A stretch of DNA of 6,471 nucleotides from an uncultured Alphaproteobacteria bacterium (GTDB lineage: Bacteria; Pseudomonadota; Alphaproteobacteria; Rhizobiales; Aestuariivirgaceae), in the NCBI GenBank assembly GCA_937868035.1, contig CALMLK010000268.1, forward strand, positions 1 to 6,471. Direction: 5' to 3'. The translations under genes were made by a program, and so were the position numbers. The notes beneath the pieces were generated by a model. That model saw only the letters and a program-made list of their open reading frames with translations. It searched no databases and was not told the DNA's origin. How positions within the stretch are numbered: position 1 is the stretch's first letter; each line of letters begins with the position of its first letter. Positions 1 through 6,471 of this stretch are shown in pieces.

Positions 1-1820
1 GGCTGGTGCACGAACAGCGAGACAATGGTGTCCGCCGCATCCACGTCAGCCATCAGGCGCACCGGTTCACCGTGGCCGCGGCCGCCCGGCAGGCGCGACG
101 CCTCCAGCGTGAAGAATTTGCCTGAGGACGAGAACAGCATGATCTTGTCGGTCGTCATGGCGTTCACCACGAACTTGCCGCGGTCGCCGTCCTTGTAGGT
201 GAGGCCAGAGGCATCCTCCAGATGGCCCTTCATGCTGCGAATCCAGCCCTTCTCCGAACATACGATGGTGACGGGTTCCTTTTCCGTCATCATCTCTTCG
301 AGGTCGGCCTCCACATCGGGGGCCTCGGCAAAATCCGTGCGGCGCCTGCCCAGTGCGGTCTTCTTGGAGAACTTCTCCTTGATGCCCTTGATCTCGCCGC
401 TGATCGTCTCCCACTGTTCGTCCTCGGACTTGAGCAGGCCCTTCAGCCCCTTCTGTTCCTTGACCAGCGAGTCGTTCTCGCGGCGGATTTCCATTTCCTC
501 CAGCCGGCGCAAGGCGCGCAGGCGCATGTTCAGAATGGCTTCGGCCTGCGTGTCCGTGAGGTCGAAGCGCTGCATCAAGGCGGGCTTGGGCTCGTCCTCC
601 TCCCGGATGATGCGGATCACCTCGTCGAGGTTGAGATAGGCAATGAGGTAGCCGCCCAGGATCTCCAGGCGCCGCGCAATTTCGCCAAGCCGGAAATTCG
701 TGCGCCGGACCAGCACCTCCTTGCGATGTTCCAGCCACTCCCGCAGCACATCGCGCAGGCTCATCACCTTCGGCACCTTGCCGCCGGAGAGCACGTTCAT
801 GTTGAGCGGAATGCGCGACTCGAACTCGGTGTTGCGGAACAGTTGCTCCATCAGCAACGTCGCGTCGATGTTGCGCGTCTTCGGCTCGATGACGATGCGG
901 ATATCCTCGGCCGATTCATCGCGAATGTCGCCGATGAGGGGCAGCTTCTTGTCCGACATCAGCTCGGCCACGCGCTCGATCAGCTTGGACTTCTGCACCA
1001 TGTACGGAATTTCGGTGACGACGATCTGCCAGCCGCCGCGGCCAAGTTCCTCCTGGCTCCACCGCGCCCGCACCCGGAAGGCGCCCCGACCCGTCTTGTA
1101 GGCCTCGATGATGGACTCGCGGCTGTCGATCACGATGCCGCCTGTCGGGAAATCCGGACCCACCACGAACTGCGTCAGCTTCTCCACGCCCGCATTGGGC
1201 GTCTTGATGAGGTGCAGGGCGGCATCACACAACTCCGCAGCATTGTGCGGCGGAATGGAGGTGGCCATGCCGACGGCGATGCCCGTGGCCCCGTTGGCCA
1301 GCAGGTTCGGGAACGCGCCGGGCAACACCACGGGCTCTTGCACCGAGCCGTCATAGTTGGCGCGAAAATCCACCGTCTCTTCGTCCAGGCCGTCGAGCAG
1401 CAGTCCTGCCACGTCCGTCATGCGCGCTTCGGTGTAGCGGTAGGCGGCAGCGCCATCGCCATCGATGTTGCCGAAATTGCCTTGCCCATCCACCAGCGGG
1501 TAGCGCGAGGAAAAGTCCTGCGCCAGGCGCACCAGCGCATCGTAGATCGACTGGTCGCCGTGCGGATGATAGCCGCCCATCACGTCGCCCACGATCTTGG
1601 CGGACTTCTTGAAGGCGGCACTCGGGTCCAGCCGCAACAGCCGCATCACATGCAGCAGGCGCCGATGCACCGGCTTCAGCCCGTCACGCACATCGGGCAG
1701 CGCACGGTGCATGATGGTGGACAGCGCATAGGCGAGATAGCGCTCTTCCAGCGCATCCTTCAGTTCAACAGGCTCGATGTCGGGGGCCCGCGGTGGCGGC
1801 GGGGGAACGTGTTTGCTCAT
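1..1820 (-). CDS. parC: DNA topoisomerase IV subunit A (ParC), 3' end beyond the window
   Basis: ParC is the DNA-cleaving subunit of topoisomerase IV, which with ParE uses ATP to unlink replicated chromosomes and relax supercoils in the cytoplasm. The reading frame is open from the ATG at 1820 to the left edge, giving 606 residues; the family usually has about 750, so the last part of the C-terminal beta-pinwheel is missing. Seen in order: the conserved [15 protein letters not shown] start (about 23-37), the winged-helix breakage region with [11 protein letters not shown] (84-94), the catalytic Arg128-Tyr129 in [11 protein letters not shown], the [20 protein letters not shown] block (166-185), a coiled-coil arm (about 355-465, with LRALRRLEE near 433-441) and the first pinwheel blades from about 515. 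GyrA is the alternative. The canonical GyrA box (QRRGGKG) is not seen, while [10 protein letters not shown] (577-586) resembles the ParC version. The S80 and E84 positions of E. coli ParC are Gln90 and Asp94. Residues 6-10 are five prolines. No Shine-Dalgarno is visible before the ATG. Confidence 0.95.
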   Translation of the reverse strand, partial: MSKHVPPPPPRAPDIEPVELKDALEERYLAYALSTIMHRALPDVRDGLKPVHRRLLHVMRLLRLDPSAAFKKSAKIVGDVMGGYHPHGDQSIYDALVRLAQDFSSRYPLVDGQGNFGNIDGDGAAAYRYTEARMTDVAGLLLDGLDEETVDFRANYDGSVQEPVVLPGAFPNLLANGATGIAVGMATSIPPHNAAELCDAALHLIKTPNAGVEKLTQFVVGPDFPTGGIVIDSRESIIEAYKTGRGAFRVRARWSQEELGRGGWQIVVTEIPYMVQKSKLIERVAELMSDKKLPLIGDIRDESAEDIRIVIEPKTRNIDATLLMEQLFRNTEFESRIPLNMNVLSGGKVPKVMSLRDVLREWLEHRKEVLVRRTNFRLGEIARRLEILGGYLIAYLNLDEVIRIIREEDEPKPALMQRFDLTDTQAEAILNMRLRALRRLEEMEIRRENDSLVKEQKGLKGLLKSEDEQWETISGEIKGIKEKFSKKTALGRRRTDFAEAPDVEADLEEMMTEKEPVTIVCSEKGWIRSMKGHLEDASGLTYKDGDRGKFVVNAMTTDKIMLFSSSGKFFTLEASRLPGGRGHGEPVRLMADVDAADTIVSLFVHQ

Positions 1821-1825
1821 GATTC
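1821..1825. other. GANTC site (possible CcrM methylation target) at the parC start
   Basis: The five bases directly upstream of the parC ATG are GATTC on the plus strand and GAATC on the minus strand, a GANTC palindrome. CcrM methylates this sequence in many Alphaproteobacteria. It overlaps the predicted transcription start of the candidate parC promoter. By eye there are only around a dozen GANTC sites in the window, most inside coding sequence, so one in this 30-bp gap is mildly notable but could be chance. Whether this organism has CcrM cannot be seen here. Confidence 0.4.
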
Positions 1826-1829
1826 GCTG

Positions 1830-1838
1830 ATTATAGCA
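1830..1838 (-). promoter_or_regulatory. Candidate extended -10 promoter element of parC
   Basis: Read on the minus strand, the rnj-parC gap contains TGCTATAAT, a full match to the extended -10 consensus TGnTATAAT. Only 9 nt separate the last T of the hexamer from the parC ATG. A normal start 6-8 nt after the hexamer would give a leader of about 2-4 nt. No TTGACA-like -35 is seen at spacings of 15-18 nt (candidates such as GGGTTT and GGTTTA), but extended -10 promoters can work without one. The motif is seen directly; its activity is inferred, and co-transcription from rnj remains possible. Confidence 0.5.
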
Positions 1839-1850
1839 GGGGGTTGCGGG

Positions 1851-3518
1851 CTAAACCCGGACGACGATCACCTTGACGACGGGCTTCTTGCCCCATTCCG
1901 CCTCGGCTGCCCGCCGGATGGCGAGGCGCACGGTATCCTCAACCACCGCGGCATCCTTGCGGCGTTGCCGTTGCAGCGAGGTGAATGCCTTCTCGGCGGC
2001 CTCCTCCAGCACCTCACCGAGGGCGGGCGGGACACCATCGAGGATCACTTCGATATCATCGGCGAGGTCCAACCGGTCGTCCACCACAACGCCCGCAACA
2101 ACCAGACCCACGAAGGACAACTTGCGGCGCTGCTTGGCAGGCCCATCGACCCCCGGCACGATCAGCTTGCCATCCACATGCAGGATGCCCGCCGGGGCCT
2201 CGTCCACGATGGCAAGCGGCCCCGGCGCCAGCCGAAGGATCTTGCCATCTTCGGGAATGAGCGTGTTGGCGATGCCGTGCTCCGCCGCAAATTTGGCATG
2301 GGCGCGCAGGTGGCGCGGTTCGCCATGCATCGGCACCAGCGCCTTGGGCTTCACCCAGCCATACATCTGCTGCAACTCGCCCTGGCGCGGATGCCCCGAG
2401 GAATGCACCAGCGCCTCGTCTGCCGTGATCACATCCACATCAAGCTGTGCGAGGTTGTTGATGACCGCGCCGACTTCCTTCTCGTTGCCCGGAATGGTGC
2501 GCGCCGAGAAGATGACGAGATCACCCTTCTCAAGCGCGACATTGGGATGGTTATCTTCGGCGATGCGGGCAATGGCCGCCCGCGGCTCACCCTGGCTGCC
2601 GGTGCACAGCAGCATGATCTTGTCCTGCGGCAGATAGCCGAACTCCGCCTCGTCCAGGAAGGCACCGGTGTTTTCCAGCATGCCGCAAATGCGCGCCGCT
2701 TCGATCGTGTTGCGCATGGCACGCCCGGCGATCACCACCTCGCGACCCGCCGCCCGTGCCGCACGCACGGCCGAGGTGATGCGTTCCACATGCGAGGCGA
2801 AGGTCGTCACGGCCACGCGGCCAGGTGCGGCCTTGATGATGTCGGTCAATGTCGCCGCCACATCGGTCTCGGAGGGTGACACGCCCTCGCGCAGCACGTT
2901 GGTCGAATCGCATACGAAGGCATCCACGCCCTCCTTGCCGATTTCGATGAAACGCTTCTCGTTGAACGGCTTTCCCAGCACCGGCGTGCGGTCGATCTTC
3001 CAGTCACCGGAGTGCAGCACGCGCCCCTGCTCGGTCTTGATCCACAGCGCATGCGACTGCGGAATGGAGTGCGTGACCTCCACATATTCGACCGTGAACG
3101 ACCCAACCTTGAAGGGCTTGCCCGGCTGATGCACGATCACCGGCACATCGCCATCCAGCCCGTGTTCCTTCAGCTTCAGTTTCAGCAGTTCCGCCGCGAA
3201 GGGCGTGCAATGCACATCGCACCCCAGTTGCGGCCAGAGCCACGGCACCGCGCCGATATGATCCTCATGCGCATGGGTGATGACCAGTCCCGCAAGATCG
3301 TTGCGGTTCGACGTCATGAACCCCACGTCCGGCAGGATCACATCGACACCCGGTTCCGCATCGCCGCCGAACTTTACGCCCAGATCAACCATCAGCCACT
3401 CGCGGGATTCGACCGGCCCCACGCCGTAGCAGTAGCAGTTCATGCCGATCTCGCCCGTACCGCCCATCGGCAGCAGCACAAGTCCCTGGTCTTCCCCGCG
3501 CTTGCGACGGCTGCTCAT
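1851..3518 (-). CDS. rnj: Ribonuclease J
   Basis: This is a 555-residue RNase J of the beta-CASP metallo-beta-lactamase family, a cytoplasmic enzyme that combines endonuclease and 5'-3' exonuclease activity in RNA maturation and decay. The length matches the usual alphaproteobacterial form. The zinc-binding motif HAHEDH is at residues 82-87 (His82, His84, Asp86, His87). Further likely ligands are His150 in THSIPQS, Asp172 in HSGDWKID and His398 in PMHGEP. The beta-CASP part carries CDSTN (203-207), TTFASH (238-243), CTGSQGEP (305-312) and VHSSGH (371-376). A linker leads to a C-terminal domain from about 460 (KQRRKLSFVGLVV). The ATG at 3518 overlaps the birA stop as ATGA, and an AGG six bases upstream (3525-3527) can serve as a modest Shine-Dalgarno, so translational coupling to birA is likely. 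Older annotations often call such genes metallo-beta-lactamase hydrolases. No active-site residue appears to be missing. Confidence 0.96.
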   Translation of the reverse strand: MSSRRKRGEDQGLVLLPMGGTGEIGMNCYCYGVGPVESREWLMVDLGVKFGGDAEPGVDVILPDVGFMTSNRNDLAGLVITHAHEDHIGAVPWLWPQLGCDVHCTPFAAELLKLKLKEHGLDGDVPVIVHQPGKPFKVGSFTVEYVEVTHSIPQSHALWIKTEQGRVLHSGDWKIDRTPVLGKPFNEKRFIEIGKEGVDAFVCDSTNVLREGVSPSETDVAATLTDIIKAAPGRVAVTTFASHVERITSAVRAARAAGREVVIAGRAMRNTIEAARICGMLENTGAFLDEAEFGYLPQDKIMLLCTGSQGEPRAAIARIAEDNHPNVALEKGDLVIFSARTIPGNEKEVGAVINNLAQLDVDVITADEALVHSSGHPRQGELQQMYGWVKPKALVPMHGEPRHLRAHAKFAAEHGIANTLIPEDGKILRLAPGPLAIVDEAPAGILHVDGKLIVPGVDGPAKQRRKLSFVGLVVAGVVVDDRLDLADDIEVILDGVPPALGEVLEEAAEKAFTSLQRQRRKDAAVVEDTVRLAIRRAAEAEWGKKPVVKVIVVRV

Positions 3519-4246
3519 GCTGCACCTGCCCTGAATGTAACGTCACCCGCGTGGATCGCCTGACGCGAGCCATCCCCACATTTTACCACGAGCGCACCAT
3601 CGCTTGCGAGGCCATCGAACACACCCTCCCAAACACTGTTGCCGCTTTCCACATGCACGGGGGAATGAAGCCCGTGGGCCCGCTCTTCCCAAGCACGAAT
3701 GATGTCCGCGAACCCCGCGCCGTCAGCCCATTCGGCGAGGCGCGCATCCAACGCCGCCGCATAGACGGCAAATACTGAATCGACGCTGGCCTCTGGTGCA
3801 TATTGGTGAAGGTGCGATGTCGTGTAGGCGAGGCCCTGCGGACTGTGGGCGATGTTGATGCCGCACCCGATCACCACCTGCCCGCCCTCCACCGTCTCGC
3901 ACAGGATGCCGGAAACCTTGCCACCGGCCAGCAGGCAATCATTCGGCCATTTCAATCGCACCGGGGCGGTTCCGCAAAACCGGGATACCGTGTCATGCAC
4001 GGCCAACGCCGTCACAAAAGCGATCTGCGGAATGGCGTGCGCCGGGGCCGCCACGGGAACGAGGTAAGACACATGGAGATTGCCCGCCGGCGATACCCAA
4101 CTGCGGCCAAGCCGTCCCTTGCCCGCGTCCTGCACATCTGCCACCAGCCACAAGGGGCCGCGCGTGCCCGCAGCGGCCAGCCGTTGCGCCTGCGCATTGG
4201 TGGAATCAATGGTGGCGAAACGCTGGACGGGCGCGATCAGGGGCAC
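3515..4246 (-). CDS. birA: Biotin--[acetyl-CoA-carboxylase] ligase, monofunctional (no HTH domain)
   Basis: The enzyme activates biotin with ATP to biotinyl-5'-AMP and transfers it to a lysine of biotin carboxyl carrier domains in the cytoplasm. Numbering is from a GTG start at 4246 (243 residues). The sequence shows IDSTN (13-17), the adenylate-binding loop AGKGRLGRSW (41-50), KWPND (99-103) with the probable catalytic Lys99, KVSGILCE (110-117), VIGCGINI (125-132) and a small C-terminal SH3-like part with DGLASDGALVV. The loop has Lys43 where E. coli BirA has Arg116; the key Arg118 equivalent is kept as Arg45. There is no N-terminal winged helix, so it should not repress biotin genes as E. 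coli BirA does. The start is uncertain: the GTG lies one base after the nuoN stop, the only in-frame ATG (4300) lies inside nuoN and would add 18 arginine-rich residues, and a CTG at 4240 has the better spaced GAGG. From the GTG onward the protein has no methionine. Its stop overlaps the rnj start by 4 nt. Confidence 0.92.
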   Translation of the reverse strand: MPLIAPVQRFATIDSTNAQAQRLAAAGTRGPLWLVADVQDAGKGRLGRSWVSPAGNLHVSYLVPVAAPAHAIPQIAFVTALAVHDTVSRFCGTAPVRLKWPNDCLLAGGKVSGILCETVEGGQVVIGCGINIAHSPQGLAYTTSHLHQYAPEASVDSVFAVYAAALDARLAEWADGAGFADIIRAWEERAHGLHSPVHVESGNSVWEGVFDGLASDGALVVKCGDGSRQAIHAGDVTFRAGAA

Positions 4247-4247
4247 C

Positions 4248-5693
4248 TCAGTGCAGCGACTGCGCGGCCGCGGTCGCCAGTGCCAGGAGCGGCTGCGCAA
4301 TCAGCACGAAGACGAGCGCAAAGGCACCGGAGGCATAGGCCACGGTCTTCACTTCGCCATCCACGGCATCGAACGCATCCACCGGCTCATCGAAGTAGAT
4401 CATCTTCACGATGCGCAGGTAGTAGTAGGCACCGACAACGCTGGCGATCACACCGATGATGGCGAGCAGCCAAAGCCCGGCCTTCACCGCCGCCATGAAC
4501 ACGAACAGCTTGCCGAAGAAGCCCGCCAGCGGCGGAATGCCCGCCAGCGAGAACATCAGCATGGAGAACACGAAGGCGAGTCCCTTGTTGGTGCGCGCAA
4601 GTCCCGCGAGGTCGGAAATCTGTTCCACCGCACGGCCCTGGCGGCGCATGGCCAGCACACAGGCGAACACACCAACCGTGGTGAACAGGTAGATCAGCAT
4701 GTAGATGACCACGCCCTGCACACCCTCATCGCTGCCCGCCGCAAGGCCGACAAGCGCATAGCCCATGTGGCCGATGGACGAATAGGCCAGCAGGCGCTTG
4801 ATGTTGGTCTGGCCGATGGCGGCGAAGGCGCCGAGCACCATGGAGGCGATCGACACGAACACCACGATCTGCTGCCAGTCCGCTACCACGGCGGCGAAAG
4901 GTCCGGTGAGAACGCGCACGAACAGAGCCATGGCGGCAATCTTCGGCGCGGCGGCGAAGAAGGCGGTCACCGGCGTCGGTGCACCTTCATAGACGTCCGG
5001 CGTCCACATGTGGAACGGCACGGCAGAAACCTTGAAGGCAAGGCCGGAGATGATGAACACAAGCCCGAACAGCACGCCGAGGCTGGATCCCGATGCACCC
5101 AGCGCCGCCGCAATGCCGGTGAACTGCGTCGTGCCGGTGAAACCGTAGACCAGCGACGCGCCATAAAGCAGCATGCCCGACGACAGCGCGCCGAGGACGA
5201 AATACTTGAGGCCGGCTTCCGACGACTTGGCATCGTCACGGTTGATCGACGCCACCACGTAAAGCGCCAGCGACTGCAATTCCAGGCCCATGTAGAGCGA
5301 GATCAGATCACCCGCCGAGATCATCATCATCATGCCCACGGTGGCGAGCAGGATGATCACCGGATATTCGAACTTGGCCATGTGCACGCGCGCGAGGAAG
5401 CGCCCCGACAGGATGATGGCAATGGCGGAACCCGACATGGCCAGCACCTTCATCAGGCGCGCAAAGCCGTCCACCACGAAGGCGCCGCCGAAGGCCGTCA
5501 CCTTGCCCTCGCCCGTGCCCCAGATCACCGCCGCCATGGCGACGAGCAGCGCGATCACGGCACCCGAGGCCACGGTGCCATAGGCCTCGCGGCGGCTGAA
5601 CACACCGAGCATCAGCAGGACCATCGCCAGCACCGCCAGCAGGATTTCCGGGGCGGCGGCAGCGGCATCAGCCTGTTGCAGGAAGGTCATCAT
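4248..5693 (-). CDS. nuoN: NADH-quinone oxidoreductase subunit N
   Basis: NuoN is one of the three antiporter-like subunits in the membrane arm of respiratory complex I and takes part in proton pumping coupled to quinone reduction. The 481-residue length is normal for the family. The protein is almost entirely hydrophobic helices, about 13-14 by eye. The functional charged residues of E. coli NuoN are present: Glu138 in [10 protein letters not shown], Lys221 in [23 protein letters not shown] (starts at 219), Lys251 in AAPKIAAM and Lys395 in [31 protein letters not shown] (295-316) is the other family signature. The start is the ATG at 5693, 4 nt after the nuoM stop; the second ATG (5690) is an equally possible start. 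The upstream Shine-Dalgarno is weak (AAGTGA), so reinitiation by ribosomes leaving nuoM is likely. The N-terminus is rich in alanine (residues 8-14), which is not seen in the E. coli protein. Confidence 0.97.
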   Translation of the reverse strand: MMTFLQQADAAAAAPEILLAVLAMVLLMLGVFSRREAYGTVASGAVIALLVAMAAVIWGTGEGKVTAFGGAFVVDGFARLMKVLAMSGSAIAIILSGRFLARVHMAKFEYPVIILLATVGMMMMISAGDLISLYMGLELQSLALYVVASINRDDAKSSEAGLKYFVLGALSSGMLLYGASLVYGFTGTTQFTGIAAALGASGSSLGVLFGLVFIISGLAFKVSAVPFHMWTPDVYEGAPTPVTAFFAAAPKIAAMALFVRVLTGPFAAVVADWQQIVVFVSIASMVLGAFAAIGQTNIKRLLAYSSIGHMGYALVGLAAGSDEGVQGVVIYMLIYLFTTVGVFACVLAMRRQGRAVEQISDLAGLARTNKGLAFVFSMLMFSLAGIPPLAGFFGKLFVFMAAVKAGLWLLAIIGVIASVVGAYYYLRIVKMIYFDEPVDAFDAVDGEVKTVAYASGAFALVFVLIAQPLLALATAAAQSLH

Positions 5694-5697
5694 GGGG

Positions 5698-6471
5698 TCA
5701 CTTCATCGTAAGGGTAATGGTGTCGAGATGGGCAGCGGCCACCTGCACGGATTTGAGCAGGCCCTCGATCGAGGCTGCCACCGTGTCGAGGATGGGCGCC
5801 GGGTACACACCGAAGAACAACGTGAGCACCACAAGCGGCGCCAGCATTGCGAGTTCACGCGGCGTCATGTCCGGCATCCACGTCAGCGTCGACTTCTCCA
5901 GCTTGCCGAACACCACGCGGCGATAGAGCCACAGCGCATAGCAGGCGGAAAGAATGACGCCCGAGGTCGCGAAGAACGCCACCCAGGTATTGTTCTGGAA
6001 CGTGCCGATCAGCGTCAGGAATTCACCGACGAATCCGGAAGAACCCGGAAGGCCGACATTCGCCATGGTGAACAGCATGAACACCGCCGCATAGAGCGGC
6101 ATCCTGTTCACAAGGCCGCCATAGGCCGCGATCTCGCGTGTGTGCATGCGGTCATAGACAACGCCCACACAGAGGAACAGCGCGCCGGACACAAGCCCGT
6201 GGCTGATCATCTGGAACATGGCGCCATCGATGCCCTGCCGCGTCATGGAGAAGATGCCCATGGTGACGAAGCCCATGTGCGCCACGGACGAATAGGCAAT
6301 CAGCTTCTTCATGTCCTCCTGCATCAGGGCGACGAGCGAGGTGTAGACGATGGCCACCACCGAAAGCGCATAGACGAAGTTCGGGAAGTACAGGCTGGCG
6401 TCCGGGAACATCGGCAGCGAGAAGCGCAGGAAGCCGTATCCGCCCATCTTCAGCAGGATCGCCGCCAGGAT
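5698..6471 (-). CDS. nuoM: NADH-quinone oxidoreductase subunit M, C-terminal half (5' end beyond the window)
   Basis: NuoM is the second large antiporter-like subunit of the complex I membrane arm. The last 257 residues are in the window, about half of a usual 500-residue protein; the frame enters at the right edge with [17 protein letters not shown]. The match to E. coli NuoM keeps a constant offset: window Lys8 corresponds to Lys265, His65 (YSSVAHMG) to His322, His91 (ISHGLVSG) to His348 and Glu150 (GFVGEFLTL) to Glu407, all known proton-path residues. This indicates an intact, indel-free core between those points. Several hydrophobic helices follow, up to about residue 232, and then a short amphipathic tail ending in TLTMK. 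The TGA at 5698-5700 lies 4 nt before nuoN, consistent with the nuoL-nuoM-nuoN order of complex I operons. nuoL would be expected beyond the right edge. Confidence 0.97.
   Translation of the reverse strand: MLAAILLKMGGYGFLRFSLPMFPDASLYFPNFVYALSVVAIVYTSLVALMQEDMKKLIAYSSVAHMGFVTMGIFSMTRQGIDGAMFQMISHGLVSGALFLCVGVVYDRMHTREIAAYGGLVNRMPLYAAVFMLFTMANVGLPGSSGFVGEFLTLIGTFQNNTWVAFFATSGVILSACYALWLYRRVVFGKLEKSTLTWMPDMTPRELAMLAPLVVLTLFFGVYPAPILDTVAASIEGLLKSVQVAAAHLDTITLTMK

Noticed and set aside
67..738. 223-codon minus-strand open frame overlapping the 3' part of parC
   Set aside because: It is in a different frame from the clear ParC sequence, which continues without interruption through the same bases. 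Its low-complexity Gly/Arg/Pro content fits a shadow frame.
1..1820. Calling this gene gyrA instead of parC
   Set aside because: No canonical GyrA box is seen in the visible pinwheel blades. The [10 protein letters not shown] segment and the GDQSIYD site fit alphaproteobacterial ParC better.
1841..1858. Possible hairpin at the rnj stop (GGGTT/AACCC, 8-nt loop; alternative CGGG/CCCG)
   Set aside because: The stem is only 4-5 bp and no T-run follows on the minus strand, so it does not make a convincing intrinsic terminator. It could still lie in the -35 region of the parC promoter.
222..2879. 885-codon open frame on the plus strand, antisense to parC and rnj
   Set aside because: It lies codon-on-codon against parC and rnj, which share one register. 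It stays open only because those genes avoid TTA, CTA and TCA codons, as expected at high GC. Its translation is rich in His, Arg and Asp and has no recognisable domain, while the minus-strand genes are full conserved proteins.
3551..3778. Small plus-strand open frame opposite birA as a possible small gene
   Set aside because: It lies wholly inside birA, has no Shine-Dalgarno or recognisable motif, and is of a length common by chance at this GC content.
4080..5711. 543-codon plus-strand open frame antisense to nuoN, very rich in His, Arg and Glu
   Set aside because: It has the same explanation: it is in exact register with nuoN, whose hydrophobic codons read as charged residues on the other strand. 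The His-rich look is a mirror effect, not a metal-binding protein.

Overview
The window is a stretch of bacterial chromosome, GC-rich by eye, with five protein-coding genes packed end to end. All lie on the minus strand, and no RNA gene, mobile element, repeat array or CRISPR was seen. Read in the direction of transcription (right to left) the order is nuoM (C-terminal half only) - nuoN - birA - rnj - parC (C-terminus cut off by the left edge). The protein sequences and the nuoN-birA-rnj order point to an Alphaproteobacterium. Examples are the 555-residue RNase J, a biotin ligase without a DNA-binding domain, and an alpha-type ParC with GDQS at the quinolone-determining site. Genus and species cannot be read from the sequence.

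Right part (4248-6471): the end of the complex I (NADH:quinone oxidoreductase) operon. NuoM and NuoN are antiporter-like, proton-pumping membrane subunits. Both keep the charged residues known to matter in Escherichia coli.

Middle part (1851-4246): birA, a biotin-protein ligase that biotinylates carboxylases such as acetyl-CoA carboxylase, and rnj, a metallo-beta-lactamase-fold RNase J that matures and degrades RNA. Junctions are extremely tight: 4 nt between nuoM and nuoN, 1 nt between nuoN and the favoured GTG start of birA, and a 4-nt ATGA overlap of birA and rnj. There is no visible terminator between them. The four genes therefore look co-transcribed and partly translationally coupled, so an RNA-decay enzyme is made from the tail of a respiratory operon.

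Left part (1-1820): parC, topoisomerase IV subunit A, which unlinks daughter chromosomes. It follows rnj after a 30-bp gap. That gap carries a perfect extended -10 sequence (TGCTATAAT) so close to the ATG that a transcript from it would be leaderless or nearly so. A GANTC (CcrM-type) methylation site sits between the -10 and the start codon.

The window is mostly conserved housekeeping DNA and I see no undescribed system. The points worth a second look are the parC promoter/start region, the five-proline run at the ParC N-terminus, the methionine-free body of BirA with an unclear start codon, and the absence of a coaX-type gene between birA and rnj. No stretch over 300 bases lacks a gene; the longest gap is the 30 bp at 1821-1850.
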